Positions 22,147 to 29,550 of a stretch of DNA of 37,114 bases are shown here, piece by piece (position 1 is the first letter of the stretch; each line of letters begins with the position of its first letter). Location of the stretch: positions 1-37,114 of the forward strand of contig URQK01000005.1 of the NCBI GenBank assembly GCA_900549975.1, written 5' to 3'. The stretch is from an uncultured Mollicutes bacterium. GTDB taxonomy: Bacteria > Bacillota_I > Bacilli_A > RFN20 > CAG-826. Under the pieces are notes generated by a model. That model ran no database searches and was not told the origin of the DNA. It saw only the letters and a program-made list of their open reading frames with translations. A program made the position numbers and the translations under genes.

Positions 22147-22678
22147 TTACACGATTAGTTTTGATAACGAATATAAAGGACGATTTGTTGACCAAATAAA
22201 AGAAAAAGTATCCACGTTTTTAAATGGCTTATTAGTGTTTTTTATTATTTTGTTTTCTGGATTATATATTTGTTTTTTTCGATTTTATTATGTTAGAAAC
22301 TGGGAAATGGCTGTCGGATCAATATTAATAGTGATAGGCATATTAGGCATTCTTATTACACCTATTTATAGTTTGTTTCATAAATTTAATTATGGTTTAA
22401 AAGGACGTATTGTTATTGATTTTCATATTGAAAATAATGAATATTATTATGTTATTAAAGGCAATAGAAAAAACCAAGATTTTATGGAAGAAGGCATCAT
22501 TGATCTTATTGAAATTAAAAAGCATATAATAAAAGTGAAAACTAGAAATACTAAAACATATGCTTTACCAGTTAGAGAGTTGTCTAAGGATGATCTTTGT
22601 TTTCTTAAGGATTTGGCGATAAAAATAAGAAATAAGCGCGAAAAAGAAACTATAGAGCGTAATAAAGAAGGGAAATAA
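22139..22678 (+). CDS. Membrane protein of unknown function, YcxB-like layout
   Basis: A 179-residue protein with a short soluble N-terminus (DYTISFDNEYKGRF), two membrane helices (about 30-50 and 58-80) and a C-terminal beta-rich domain (IVIDFHIENNEYYYVIKG to LPVRELSKDDLCFLKDL). Two helices followed by a small beta domain with a late 'LP-R' segment resemble YcxB-like proteins, but the match is by layout only. The ATG at 22139 overlaps the preceding gene; AAAGGA lies 11 nt upstream. It is the middle gene of the Cof phosphatase/flavoprotein operon. Confidence 0.65.
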   Translation: MNDYTISFDNEYKGRFVDQIKEKVSTFLNGLLVFFIILFSGLYICFFRFYYVRNWEMAVGSILIVIGILGILITPIYSLFHKFNYGLKGRIVIDFHIENNEYYYVIKGNRKNQDFMEEGIIDLIEIKKHIIKVKTRNTKTYALPVRELSKDDLCFLKDLAIKIRNKREKETIERNKEGK

Positions 22679-22683
22679 AAACA

Positions 22684-23301
22684 ATGAAAGTATTAATGTT
22701 AAATGGATCTCCACGTATTGATGGAAATACCACCATTGCATTAAAAGAAATGGAAAAAGAGTTTTTAAAAGAAAAAATAGAAGTTGAAATTATTCAGGTT
22801 GGTAATTTAGCGATTCGTGGATGTATCGCTTGTAATTATTGTTATAAAAATGATAAATGTGGTATTAATGATATTGTAAATGAAATTAGTGAGAAATTTA
22901 AAACTGCTGATGCATTAGTGGTAGCGAGTCCAGTATATTATGCTTCCGCAAATGGAACACTAATTTCTTGTTTGGACCGATTATTTTATTCCAGCCACTT
23001 TGATAAAAGAACTAAAGTTGGCGCTAGTGTGGTTGTAGCAAGACGTGGCGGATGTTCTTCGACATTTGATGAACTTAACAAATATTTCTCTATATCTGGT
23101 ATGCCAATTGCTACTAGTCAATACTGGAATAGCGTACACGGAAGGAAAGTAGGAGAAGCCACTCAAGATTTAGAAGGACTTCAAACAATGCGTACTTTGG
23201 CTAAAAATATGATATTTTTAATGAAGTCCATTTCACTAGGCATTCGAGAATTTGGCCTTCCTGAAGTAGAAAAACCAGAACACACAAATTTTATAAAATA
23301 A
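22684..23301 (+). CDS. NADPH-dependent FMN reductase / flavodoxin-like oxidoreductase
   Basis: A 205-residue protein. MKVLMLNGSPRIDGNTTIAL is the FMN phosphate-binding loop of this family, and ALVVASPVYYASANGTLISCLDR the second flavin-binding block. CIACNYCYKNDKC (residues 47-59) is a Cys-rich segment seen in many anaerobic members, where it may bind an iron-sulfur cluster (C47, C50, C53, C59). A quinone, azo or iron-sulfur flavoprotein reductase role is likely. It starts 5 nt after the preceding stop with AAGGGA upstream and is closed by a terminator. Confidence 0.9.
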   Translation: MKVLMLNGSPRIDGNTTIALKEMEKEFLKEKIEVEIIQVGNLAIRGCIACNYCYKNDKCGINDIVNEISEKFKTADALVVASPVYYASANGTLISCLDRLFYSSHFDKRTKVGASVVVARRGGCSSTFDELNKYFSISGMPIATSQYWNSVHGRKVGEATQDLEGLQTMRTLAKNMIFLMKSISLGIREFGLPEVEKPEHTNFIK

Positions 23302-23323
23302 TTATATATTTAATCAACTTAAA

Positions 23324-23358
23324 AAAACACGATTATAGCGTTAAAATCGTGTTTTATT
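23324..23358. terminator. Intrinsic terminator after the flavoprotein gene
   Basis: An 11-bp perfect stem (AAAACACGATT/AATCGTGTTTT) with a 10-nt loop; T-rich on the plus strand and with a T run on the minus strand too. Confidence 0.85.
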
Positions 23359-23475
23359 GTATATAAACCAATATATTAATTGCATTATCTTTTAAAAAGG
23401 GTTAATATATGTTTTCGGGATTGAATATAATCTTTGTTTAAGTGGATATATTATATATTAGAAAGGATGATTAAA

Positions 23476-24393
23476 ATGAGTATAAAAATATTTACCGATG
23501 CAGCTTCAAATTTATTTAGTTATATTTTAAAAGAAAAAGAATTGGATATTAATGTTCTACCTATGACTTTACAAATTGGCGAAGAAAGTCATTTGTGTTA
23601 TGAAGAAAATATTAATGTTGAAGAATTCTCTAAGACACTTTATGAAAAATTATCAAAAGGAGAAAAAGCTAAAACATCTTTAACTAGCCCTGGTCAATTT
23701 GAAAAGGCATTTACTGATGAAGTAGAAAAAGGAAATCAAGTTATTTTTGTTTGCATTGCAAGTGGTATTTCTGGTAATTATCAAAGTTCTTCATTAATTG
23801 CTAGTCAAATAAATGAAGAATATGGAAAAGAATTAGTAAAAGTAATTGATGCTAAAACAGCAAGTTTTGGCGAAGGTATGGTAGCAATGTATGCTTATAA
23901 ACTTGCTAAAGAAGGAAAAACATTTGAAGAAGTAGTTTCTTTGACTGAAGAATATGTTAAAAGAGTTCGTTCTGAGTTTACGGTTGATAATATTAAATAT
24001 TTATCTAATTCTGGTCGTGTATCAAGTATTGTGGCTACAATTGCAAGTATTTTGTCAATTAAGCCATTGCTATATGGATCAGATGAAGCAAAAATTGAAG
24101 TGTCTTCGAAAGTTCATGGAAGAAATAACGCTATTAAAACTTTGGCTCAACAAGTTGTTGATTATATAGCGGATAAAAATAGCAAAGTATTTATCGCACA
24201 TTGTAATTCTCTTGATGATGCCAATAAATTAGCAAATTTATTAAGAAACAATGGTATTAATGATATTGAAATATATTATTATGATATTGTCACTGGCGCC
24301 CATGTTGGTCCAGGCACTTTAGCAGTGTTCTATGAAGGACATAATAGAACCATTGAAAAAAAGAGTTTGATTAAAAGCATTATTGGAAAATAA
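23476..24393 (+). CDS. DegV family fatty-acid-binding protein
   Basis: A 305-residue protein starting MSIKIFTDAASNLF, with TSLTSPGQFEKAF, CIASGISGNYQSS, VIDAKTASFGEGM, VDNIKYLSNSGRVS and a final GAHVGPGTLAVFY, which are the DegV (FakB-like) blocks in order. FakB proteins hold a fatty acid for phosphorylation by the kinase FakA; DegV paralogues share the fold. I use the ATG at 23476, 9 nt after AAAGGA; the ATG at 23467 directly abuts that site. Confidence 0.94.
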   Translation: MSIKIFTDAASNLFSYILKEKELDINVLPMTLQIGEESHLCYEENINVEEFSKTLYEKLSKGEKAKTSLTSPGQFEKAFTDEVEKGNQVIFVCIASGISGNYQSSSLIASQINEEYGKELVKVIDAKTASFGEGMVAMYAYKLAKEGKTFEEVVSLTEEYVKRVRSEFTVDNIKYLSNSGRVSSIVATIASILSIKPLLYGSDEAKIEVSSKVHGRNNAIKTLAQQVVDYIADKNSKVFIAHCNSLDDANKLANLLRNNGINDIEIYYYDIVTGAHVGPGTLAVFYEGHNRTIEKKSLIKSIIGK

Positions 24394-24404
24394 TTAAGTA
24401 AAGC

Positions 24405-24435
24405 GCTTAGAAATTATCGTAATTTCTAAGCTTTT
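24405..24435 (+). terminator. Intrinsic terminator after degV
   Basis: A perfect 12-bp stem (GCTTAGAAATTA/TAATTTCTAAGC) with a TCG loop, followed by four T. Confidence 0.85.
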
Positions 24436-24437
24436 AT

Positions 24438-24479
24438 GTTACACTAATAGCGTACAAGATTACGGCTTAATTATGTACA
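24438..24479 (+). promoter_or_regulatory. nadE promoter with two TGTACA-type motifs
   Basis: An extended -10 reads TGTTACACT (TACACT at 24440-24445), with no strong -35. CGTACA (24451-24456), at the expected start of transcription, and TGTACA (24474-24479), beside the ribosome binding site, resemble the TGTACA core known for YefM-type operators. Their presence here matters because the nadE product itself begins with a Phd/YefM domain. The motif is short and could occur by chance. Confidence 0.45.
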
Positions 24480-24490
24480 AAGGAGTTATT

Positions 24491-26602
24491 ATGAAAAATA
24501 TTAGACCAATTACTGATTTAAGAAAAACAAATGAAATATCCGATCAAGCACACTTAGATAATAAACCAATATTTATTACTAAAAATGGCTATAGCGATTT
24601 AGTAGTTATGTCACAAGAATATTATGATTCAATAACTTGTGATGAGGTTTTTAATAGTGTTAAAGAAGAAAGTTTTATTCAAGCTAGTAAACAATCGGAA
24701 AATATGGGATTTATAAAAGTGGCTTGTGCTACAATTGATACTATTGTTGCGGATGTTTTTAAAAATGGTGAAGCTATTATTGAAAAAGTTAAAGAATGTG
24801 CAGAAAAAGATGTAAAATTACTTGTCTTTTCAGAATTAACATTAACGGGATATACTTGCCAAGATTTATTTTTACAAAACACTTTATTAAATAGTGTGGT
24901 TGAAGGCGTTAAAAACATTTTAAACGCTACCAAAGATATTGATATGGTTATTATTTTTGGTGCGCCGGTATTAGTGGAAAACAAATGCTATAATGCTGCA
25001 ATTGTGGCATTAAAAGGAAAAATTTTAGGAATTGTTCCTAAAACAGCTTTGCCAAATTATAATGAATTTTATGAATTACGTCACTTTGCTCCAGCACCAA
25101 ACAAAAATTATATGATAAGTTATGCTGACCAATATGTTCCATTTGGAAATAAGTTGTTATTTAGAAACTCTAACTATACAAAATGGGTTATGGGAGTTGA
25201 AATTTGCGAAGATTTATGGATTCCTAGTACGCCATCAACTAATCATGCAATTGCAGGAGCCACTATCATTTGTAATTTAAGTGCTTCAAATGAAATTGTT
25301 GGCAAAAAAGAATATCGTGAAATGTTAGTGTCTTCAACATCTGCTCGACTTGTATGTGCTTATTTATATTGTTCAAGTGGTAACGGAGAATCGACAACAG
25401 ATTTAGTATTTTCTGGAGCAAATATCATTAGTGAGAATGGTTCTATTATTAAAAAGTCGGAATTATTTACTAATGAAACAATTATTACCGAAATTGATCT
25501 AGAAAAATTAGTAAACGAAAGACAAAAAATGACTTCTTATCCAAAAGAAAACAAAGAAGGATATAAACTTATTTCTTTTGATTTGCCTTTAATTACTCCG
25601 ACAATTACTCGTCAGTTTTCTCCTACGCCGTTTATTCCTAGTGATGAACAAGAACGATATCAAAGGGCTATGTGGATATTAAAATTACAAGTAATGGGTT
25701 TAGTAAAAAGAGTTGAGCATACCCATGCTAAAACATTAGTTATTGGTTTATCAGGCGGATTAGATTCTACTTTAGCCTTATTAGTGAGTGTAGAAGCCAT
25801 GAAAGAATGCAAGCGTGATTTAAAAGATATTCATGCGATTACAATGCCTTGTTTTGGAACTAGTAAACGTACTAAAAATAATGCCTATAATTTAGCTAAC
25901 GAATTAGGCGTAACACTATTAGAAATAAATATTAGTGCGGCAACTAAGCAACATTTAAAAGATATCGGTCAAGATGAAAATGATCATAGTGTTACTTATG
26001 AAAATGCTCAAGCTCGTGAACGTACACAAGTGCTAATGGACTACGCTAATAAAACTGGCGGACTAGTTATTGGAACTGGTGACTTAAGCGAACTTGCTTT
26101 AGGATGGGCGACTTATAACGGGGATCATATGTCTAATTATGGTGTTAACTGTTCAATTCCAAAAACATTAGTAAAACATATTGTTTATCATTATGCTAAG
26201 CATCATAAAAAAGTAGAGACTACTTTATTAGATATCTTAGATACACCAGTTTCACCTGAATTATTGCCATTAAAAGAAGGCGAAATTGCTCAAAAAACCG
26301 AAGAAATTATTGGCCCTTATGAATTACACGATTTCTTCTTATATCATTTATTAAGAAATCATTATTCGGTTAAAAAAATTTATTTCTTGGCAAAATTAGC
26401 ATTTAATGGCTATTATGATGAAGAAACAATAAAGAAATGGCTTAATAATTTTATTCGTAGATTTTTCTCACAACAATTTAAGCGTAGTTGTTTACCTGAT
26501 GGAGTTAAAGTTGGTTCGGTATCTTTATCTCCACGAGGCGATTTACGTATGCCAAGTGACGCCTCTAGTAATGCTTGGTTAGAAGAATTGGGTGAATTAT
26601 AA
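24491..26602 (+). CDS. nadE: Glutamine-dependent NAD synthetase with an N-terminal Phd/YefM antitoxin domain
   Basis: A 703-residue protein in one unbroken frame. Residues 1-50 (MKNIRPITDLRKTNEIS, then KPIFITKNGYSDLVVMSQEYYD) are a typical Phd/YefM antitoxin DNA-binding domain. A short linker leads to a normal NadE of about 630 residues from near 72. The glutaminase part (about 75-345) keeps the Glu-Lys-Cys triad: E115 in FSELTLTGY, K184 in IVPKTALPN, C239 in GVEICEDLW. The synthetase part has LSGGLDST (420-427), MPCFGTSKRTK, QARERTQVLMDYA and GTGDLSELALGWATYNGDH. It makes NAD from deamido-NAD, ATP and glutamine in the cytoplasm. The ATG at 24491 has AAAGGAG 5 nt upstream; the ATG at 24473 overlaps that site. 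No toxin gene is adjacent. The Nudix gene follows after 1 nt. Confidence 0.93.
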   Translation: MKNIRPITDLRKTNEISDQAHLDNKPIFITKNGYSDLVVMSQEYYDSITCDEVFNSVKEESFIQASKQSENMGFIKVACATIDTIVADVFKNGEAIIEKVKECAEKDVKLLVFSELTLTGYTCQDLFLQNTLLNSVVEGVKNILNATKDIDMVIIFGAPVLVENKCYNAAIVALKGKILGIVPKTALPNYNEFYELRHFAPAPNKNYMISYADQYVPFGNKLLFRNSNYTKWVMGVEICEDLWIPSTPSTNHAIAGATIICNLSASNEIVGKKEYREMLVSSTSARLVCAYLYCSSGNGESTTDLVFSGANIISENGSIIKKSELFTNETIITEIDLEKLVNERQKMTSYPKENKEGYKLISFDLPLITPTITRQFSPTPFIPSDEQERYQRAMWILKLQVMGLVKRVEHTHAKTLVIGLSGGLDSTLALLVSVEAMKECKRDLKDIHAITMPCFGTSKRTKNNAYNLANELGVTLLEINISAATKQHLKDIGQDENDHSVTYENAQARERTQVLMDYANKTGGLVIGTGDLSELALGWATYNGDHMSNYGVNCSIPKTLVKHIVYHYAKHHKKVETTLLDILDTPVSPELLPLKEGEIAQKTEEIIGPYELHDFFLYHLLRNHYSVKKIYFLAKLAFNGYYDEETIKKWLNNFIRRFFSQQFKRSCLPDGVKVGSVSLSPRGDLRMPSDASSNAWLEELGEL

Positions 26603-26603
26603 T

Positions 26604-27140
26604 ATGAAACTTAAAGAAGAAAAGATCTCCGCTAAAAAAGCGTATATGGGGACAGTTTTAAGTGTTGAAGAAGCTCAAGTTAAATGTCCTAATGGTAATT
26701 TAGCTCCACGCGAAATAGTGCGCCATACTCCTGGTGCGGGAATACTTGCTATTACTAGTGATAATAAAATTATTTTAGAAAGGCAATTTCGATATGCTTT
26801 TGATGAAGTATTATATGAAATTCCAGCTGGCAAACAAGAAATAGGCGAAGAGCCTTTAACTATTGCTAAAAGAGAATTAGAAGAAGAAACGGGCTTTAAA
26901 CCAAATCATATTGAATTATTAGGTAAGATTTATCCGACTTGTGGATATTGTGATGAAATAATTTATTTGTATTACGCCACTGATTTGATAGAAACTAAAA
27001 AGCATTGGGATGAAAATGAGTTTATTGAAATATCTTATCATTCCTTAGAAGAAGTAGAAAGTATGATAAAACAAGGCATAATTGTTGATGCTAAAACAAT
27101 ATGCGCTGTAAGTCTATATAAATTAAAAATTAATAAGTAA
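26604..27140 (+). CDS. Nudix hydrolase, ADP-ribose pyrophosphatase type
   Basis: A 178-residue protein. The Nudix box is complete: G-KQEIG-E-EPLTIAK-REL-EE-TGF (about residues 77-99). The preceding REIVRHTPGAGILAI and ERQFRYAFDEVLYEIPAG match the ADP-ribose pyrophosphatase (NudF/YqkG) subgroup, which splits ADP-ribose to AMP and ribose 5-phosphate. It starts 1 nt after the nadE stop with GGTGA upstream, so it is co-translated with NAD synthetase; clearing ADP-ribose, an NAD breakdown product, fits that pairing. A reading from 26592 is possible but would begin within the ribosome binding site. Confidence 0.93.
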   Translation: MKLKEEKISAKKAYMGTVLSVEEAQVKCPNGNLAPREIVRHTPGAGILAITSDNKIILERQFRYAFDEVLYEIPAGKQEIGEEPLTIAKRELEEETGFKPNHIELLGKIYPTCGYCDEIIYLYYATDLIETKKHWDENEFIEISYHSLEEVESMIKQGIIVDAKTICAVSLYKLKINK

Positions 27141-27148
27141 CGAAAAAA

Positions 27149-27173
27149 CAGTTCAATTTGAACTGCTTTTTTT
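27149..27173. terminator. Bidirectional terminator between the Nudix gene and rdgB
   Basis: CAGTTCA-ATT-TGAACTG, a perfect 7-bp stem with T runs in both directions, between convergent genes. Confidence 0.9.
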
Positions 27174-27177
27174 GTGC

Positions 27178-27777
27178 CTAAATATAATTATTTTCTTTTA
27201 AGTAATTTATTAGTGCGACACTAGCTAATCCACGATGGGAGATTTTATTTTTGATTTCTTCACCTAAGACCGCAAATGAAGAATTGTAGCCATTAGGAAC
27301 AAAGATTGGATCATAACCGAATCCTTCTTCGCCGCTTGGAGATAAAGCAATATTTCCGCGGCAAATTCCTTCAAAGAACAGAGGCTCAGATTTTAAATTA
27401 ACTAAGGTGATTACACAGTGAAATTGTGCTCCACGTGGTTTATCTTTTAATTTATCAAATATAGCAAGAAATTTTTCTTTATAAGGGTGGCCTTTCATAA
27501 AACGCGAAGAATAAATACCAGGAAAGCCATCAAGACTATCTATTTCTAAGCCGGAATCATCGGCAATAACAGCATAGCTAGTTAATTTAGCAACAGCATT
27601 TGCTTTGATTAAGGAATTTTCTTTAAACGAAGCACCATTTTCTTCTGGATCAACATTAATATTTAAATCTTTTAAAGAATATATTGTAACATTAGGATAA
27701 TCTTTAAATATTTCTTTGAATTCTTCAATTTTATGTTGATTGTTACTACTAATAACGAGATTTAATTCTTTTTTCAT
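27178..27777 (-). CDS. rdgB: XTP/dITP diphosphatase (RdgB/HAM1 family)
   Basis: It removes non-canonical purine triphosphates (ITP, XTP, dITP), protecting DNA and RNA. The 199 residues begin MKKELNLVISSNNQHKIEEFKEI, with the substrate-loop SSNNQHKIEEF, VIADDSGLEIDSLDGFPGIYSSRF, FEGICRGNIA and GFGYDPIFVPNGYN, all canonical. AAAGGA about 12 nt before the ATG at 27777 and the family's length support this start. The frame is also open for 36 more codons to an ATG at 27885 that has its own GGTGAT and a TATACT -10 box (27902-27907); a basic, Lys/Ser-rich extension is thus possible. Confidence 0.94.
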   Translation of the reverse strand: MKKELNLVISSNNQHKIEEFKEIFKDYPNVTIYSLKDLNINVDPEENGASFKENSLIKANAVAKLTSYAVIADDSGLEIDSLDGFPGIYSSRFMKGHPYKEKFLAIFDKLKDKPRGAQFHCVITLVNLKSEPLFFEGICRGNIALSPSGEEGFGYDPIFVPNGYNSSFAVLGEEIKNKISHRGLASVALINYLKENNYI

Positions 27778-27989
27778 GTTTTTGCTTTTCCTTTCAAAGT
27801 AATTCTTACTTTCAATTTTTACTTTGGTTTTTAGATAATCGCTATTGCGTTTTTTTATTAATTCTAAATTAGACTTTTTATCCATATTATCACCAAGAAA
27901 AAGTATAGCATAATATTTATTAAGTAGATAAAGAAAACTTTAAAAAACTAAGGACAGAATTGATGGTTCGAATTTTTTTCCTTGCATTT

Positions 27990-28010
27990 TCCCTTACAAT
28001 TCCCTTACAA
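27990..28010. repeat. Tandem 11-bp repeat beside the tRNA-Gly/Asp terminator
   Basis: TCCCTTACAAT is followed directly by TCCCTTACAAG. Just beyond it (27963-27972) is ATGGTTCGAA, like a T-loop of a tRNA. Such pieces could be the remains of an integration site; no integrase is present. Confidence 0.3.
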
Positions 28011-28015
28011 GTAAC

Positions 28016-28040
28016 AAAAAAGTCCGATAGAATCGGACTT
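28016..28040 (-). terminator. Terminator of the tRNA-Asp/tRNA-Gly unit
   Basis: A perfect 9-bp stem (AAGTCCGAT/ATCGGACTT) with a 3-nt loop, followed on the minus strand by a T run. Confidence 0.9.
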
Positions 28041-28050
28041 AATTAACGAA

Positions 28051-28124
28051 TGGAGCAGGCGACGGGAATCGAACCCGCATAATCAGCTTGGAAGGCTGAT
28101 GTTCTACCACTGAACTACGCCTGC
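28051..28124 (-). tRNA. tRNA-Gly (anticodon UCC)
   Basis: A 74-nt minus-strand tRNA with an encoded CCA. The acceptor GCAGGCG pairs with CGCCTGC, the anticodon loop is CTTCCAA in the stem TCAGC/GCTGA, and the T arm has GGTTCGATTCC. Confidence 0.97.
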
Positions 28125-28132
28125 ATAGGAAC

Positions 28133-28208
28133 TGGCGGACCAGACGGGAATCGAACCCGCGGTCTCTTCCGTGACAGGGAAGCATGTTAACCGCTACACC
28201 ACTGGTCC
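28133..28208 (-). tRNA. tRNA-Asp (anticodon GUC)
   Basis: A 76-nt minus-strand tRNA with an encoded CCA. The acceptor GGACCAG pairs with CTGGTCC, and the stem CTTCC/GGAAG holds the loop CTGTCAC. It lies 8 nt upstream of tRNA-Gly in one transcript. Confidence 0.97.
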
Positions 28209-28234
28209 ATGCGCCTCAATTGCTATGCTAGTAA

Positions 28235-28262
28235 ATATTACCACATTAGCAAGAAAAATCAA
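28235..28262 (-). promoter_or_regulatory. Promoter of the tRNA-Asp/tRNA-Gly unit
   Basis: On the minus strand TTGATT (28257-28262), a 16-nt spacer, TAATAT (28235-28240), about 27 nt before the tRNA-Asp 5' end. Confidence 0.6.
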
Positions 28263-28327
28263 GATATTTCTAATAAATTTTCCGAAAAAATAGAATTTTA
28301 GCAAACTTAATTAAAATATTAACTTCA

Positions 28328-28367
28328 AAAATAAAAGAATAGCACTAGCGACGAGGCTAATGCTATT
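28328..28367 (-). terminator. Terminator of trxA
   Basis: A 12-bp stem with one G-U pair (AATAGCATTAGC/GCTAGTGCTATT) and a 6-nt loop, followed on the minus strand by CTTTTATTTTT. Confidence 0.8.
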
Positions 28368-28382
28368 AATTAATAAGTAATA

Positions 28383-28697
28383 TTAAAAATTATTATCAAT
28401 AAGATGTTTTAATGATTTTTGTGGCATAAATCCAACTTGAGTATGTTTTAATTCGCCATCCTTAATAAACAAAAGTGTAGGAATTGAACTTACCATGTAT
28501 TGAGCGGCAATTTCTCCAAGTGCATCAACGTCAACTTTACCGATATTTAGTTTTCCTTCATATTCGTTATCAATGTCTTCGAGTACTGGTGTCATCATAC
28601 GGCATGGTCCGCACCATGTAGCAAAGAAATCAATAATTACGTTGCCTTCTTTAATAAATTCTTCAAATTCTCGTTCTGATTCAATATGTTTAATCAT
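28383..28697 (-). CDS. trxA: Thioredoxin
   Basis: A cytoplasmic disulfide reductase working with thioredoxin reductase. The 104 residues contain the active site FFATWCGPCRMMTPVL (C29, C32), the KVDVD strand and the cis-proline SIPTLLFIKDG. AAGGAGTG lies 8 nt before the ATG. It is preceded on the same strand, 16 nt away, by the CPBP-TraX pair and may share their transcript. Confidence 0.96.
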   Translation of the reverse strand: MIKHIESEREFEEFIKEGNVIIDFFATWCGPCRMMTPVLEDIDNEYEGKLNIGKVDVDALGEIAAQYMVSSIPTLLFIKDGELKHTQVGFMPQKSLKHLIDNNF

Positions 28698-28713
28698 TTT
28701 AAATACACTCCTT

Positions 28714-29550
28714 TTAAAGTAAATATAATAAGCTAAATATAATTATTAGGTGTAATGGATAAAATAAATAATTAAATATTTTAAACCATTTAGAACTATA
28801 TCCATGCTTACCATTATATAGTATAACAAAAATTATTGATATAATGCTATAATCTTGCACTGACATTACTAATATTTGATTAAAATATGGAAAATACATA
28901 CAAATGATGAAGAATATAATATTTGTTAGAATAATCATTAAAGCGTACATACGATTGATATCGCCTTGATAATAAGTAGTCAATTTATAGTCTTCATAAT
29001 CCATCATATATTTATTAGCTTTTAATTTTGCATTATAACATGCAAATAAATATCCTAAATACAATAAAACAATTAAAGATACACCATAAAAACTATAACT
29101 AGGTTTTAAAAAATTGGGGGTATTAGGAAATTGAATAAGGGCCACAACTCCTATAGCAAGTAAACTTAGTAATGATGTTTTGTTTTTAAATGTTAAAAAG
29201 TAAATAATTAATGCTCCTAAAAACAAATCAATAAATATATTACCGCTTGTATAACTTACAATTTTAAAGACATCAGTAATTAAATATATACTGACGCTAG
29301 TTAAAACAAGCATGCCTAATAAACGTAATAAATATTTTTCTTTATTACTAGTATGAATCATACCTTCGACAATTCCTAAGGCAAATAATGGAAAAGATAA
29401 GCGGCCAATAATGCGTAAAATCCAATATAAGTTAGATGATGTATCAAGAAAAGAAAATAACCCAAGACCTAATGCAAGATGATCTATTACCATAGTGATT
29501 ATGGCAATAATTCTTATCCAAAATCCATCTAAAATGCGATAATTTCTCAT
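28714..29550 (-). CDS. TraX family membrane protein
   Basis: A 278-residue protein with about nine membrane helices. IIAIITMVIDHLAL near the N-terminus, GRLSFPLFALGIVEGM in the second helix region and, at the C-terminus, YNGKHGYSSKWFKIFNYLFYPLHLIII are the conserved TraX blocks. TraX was first described in F-pilin N-acetylation; in Bacillota it is chromosomal and its substrate is unknown, perhaps acylation of a surface polymer. It overlaps the CPBP gene by 4 nt (ATGA), so the two are co-translated. Confidence 0.87.
   Translation of the reverse strand: MRNYRILDGFWIRIIAIITMVIDHLALGLGLFSFLDTSSNLYWILRIIGRLSFPLFALGIVEGMIHTSNKEKYLLRLLGMLVLTSVSIYLITDVFKIVSYTSGNIFIDLFLGALIIYFLTFKNKTSLLSLLAIGVVALIQFPNTPNFLKPSYSFYGVSLIVLLYLGYLFACYNAKLKANKYMMDYEDYKLTTYYQGDINRMYALMIILTNIIFFIICMYFPYFNQILVMSVQDYSIISIIFVILYNGKHGYSSKWFKIFNYLFYPLHLIIIFSLLYLL

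Noticed and set aside
24491..24720. A separate antitoxin gene upstream of nadE
   Set aside because: The Phd/YefM segment and NadE share one frame with no stop between them, and the internal ATG at 24704 has no good ribosome binding site.
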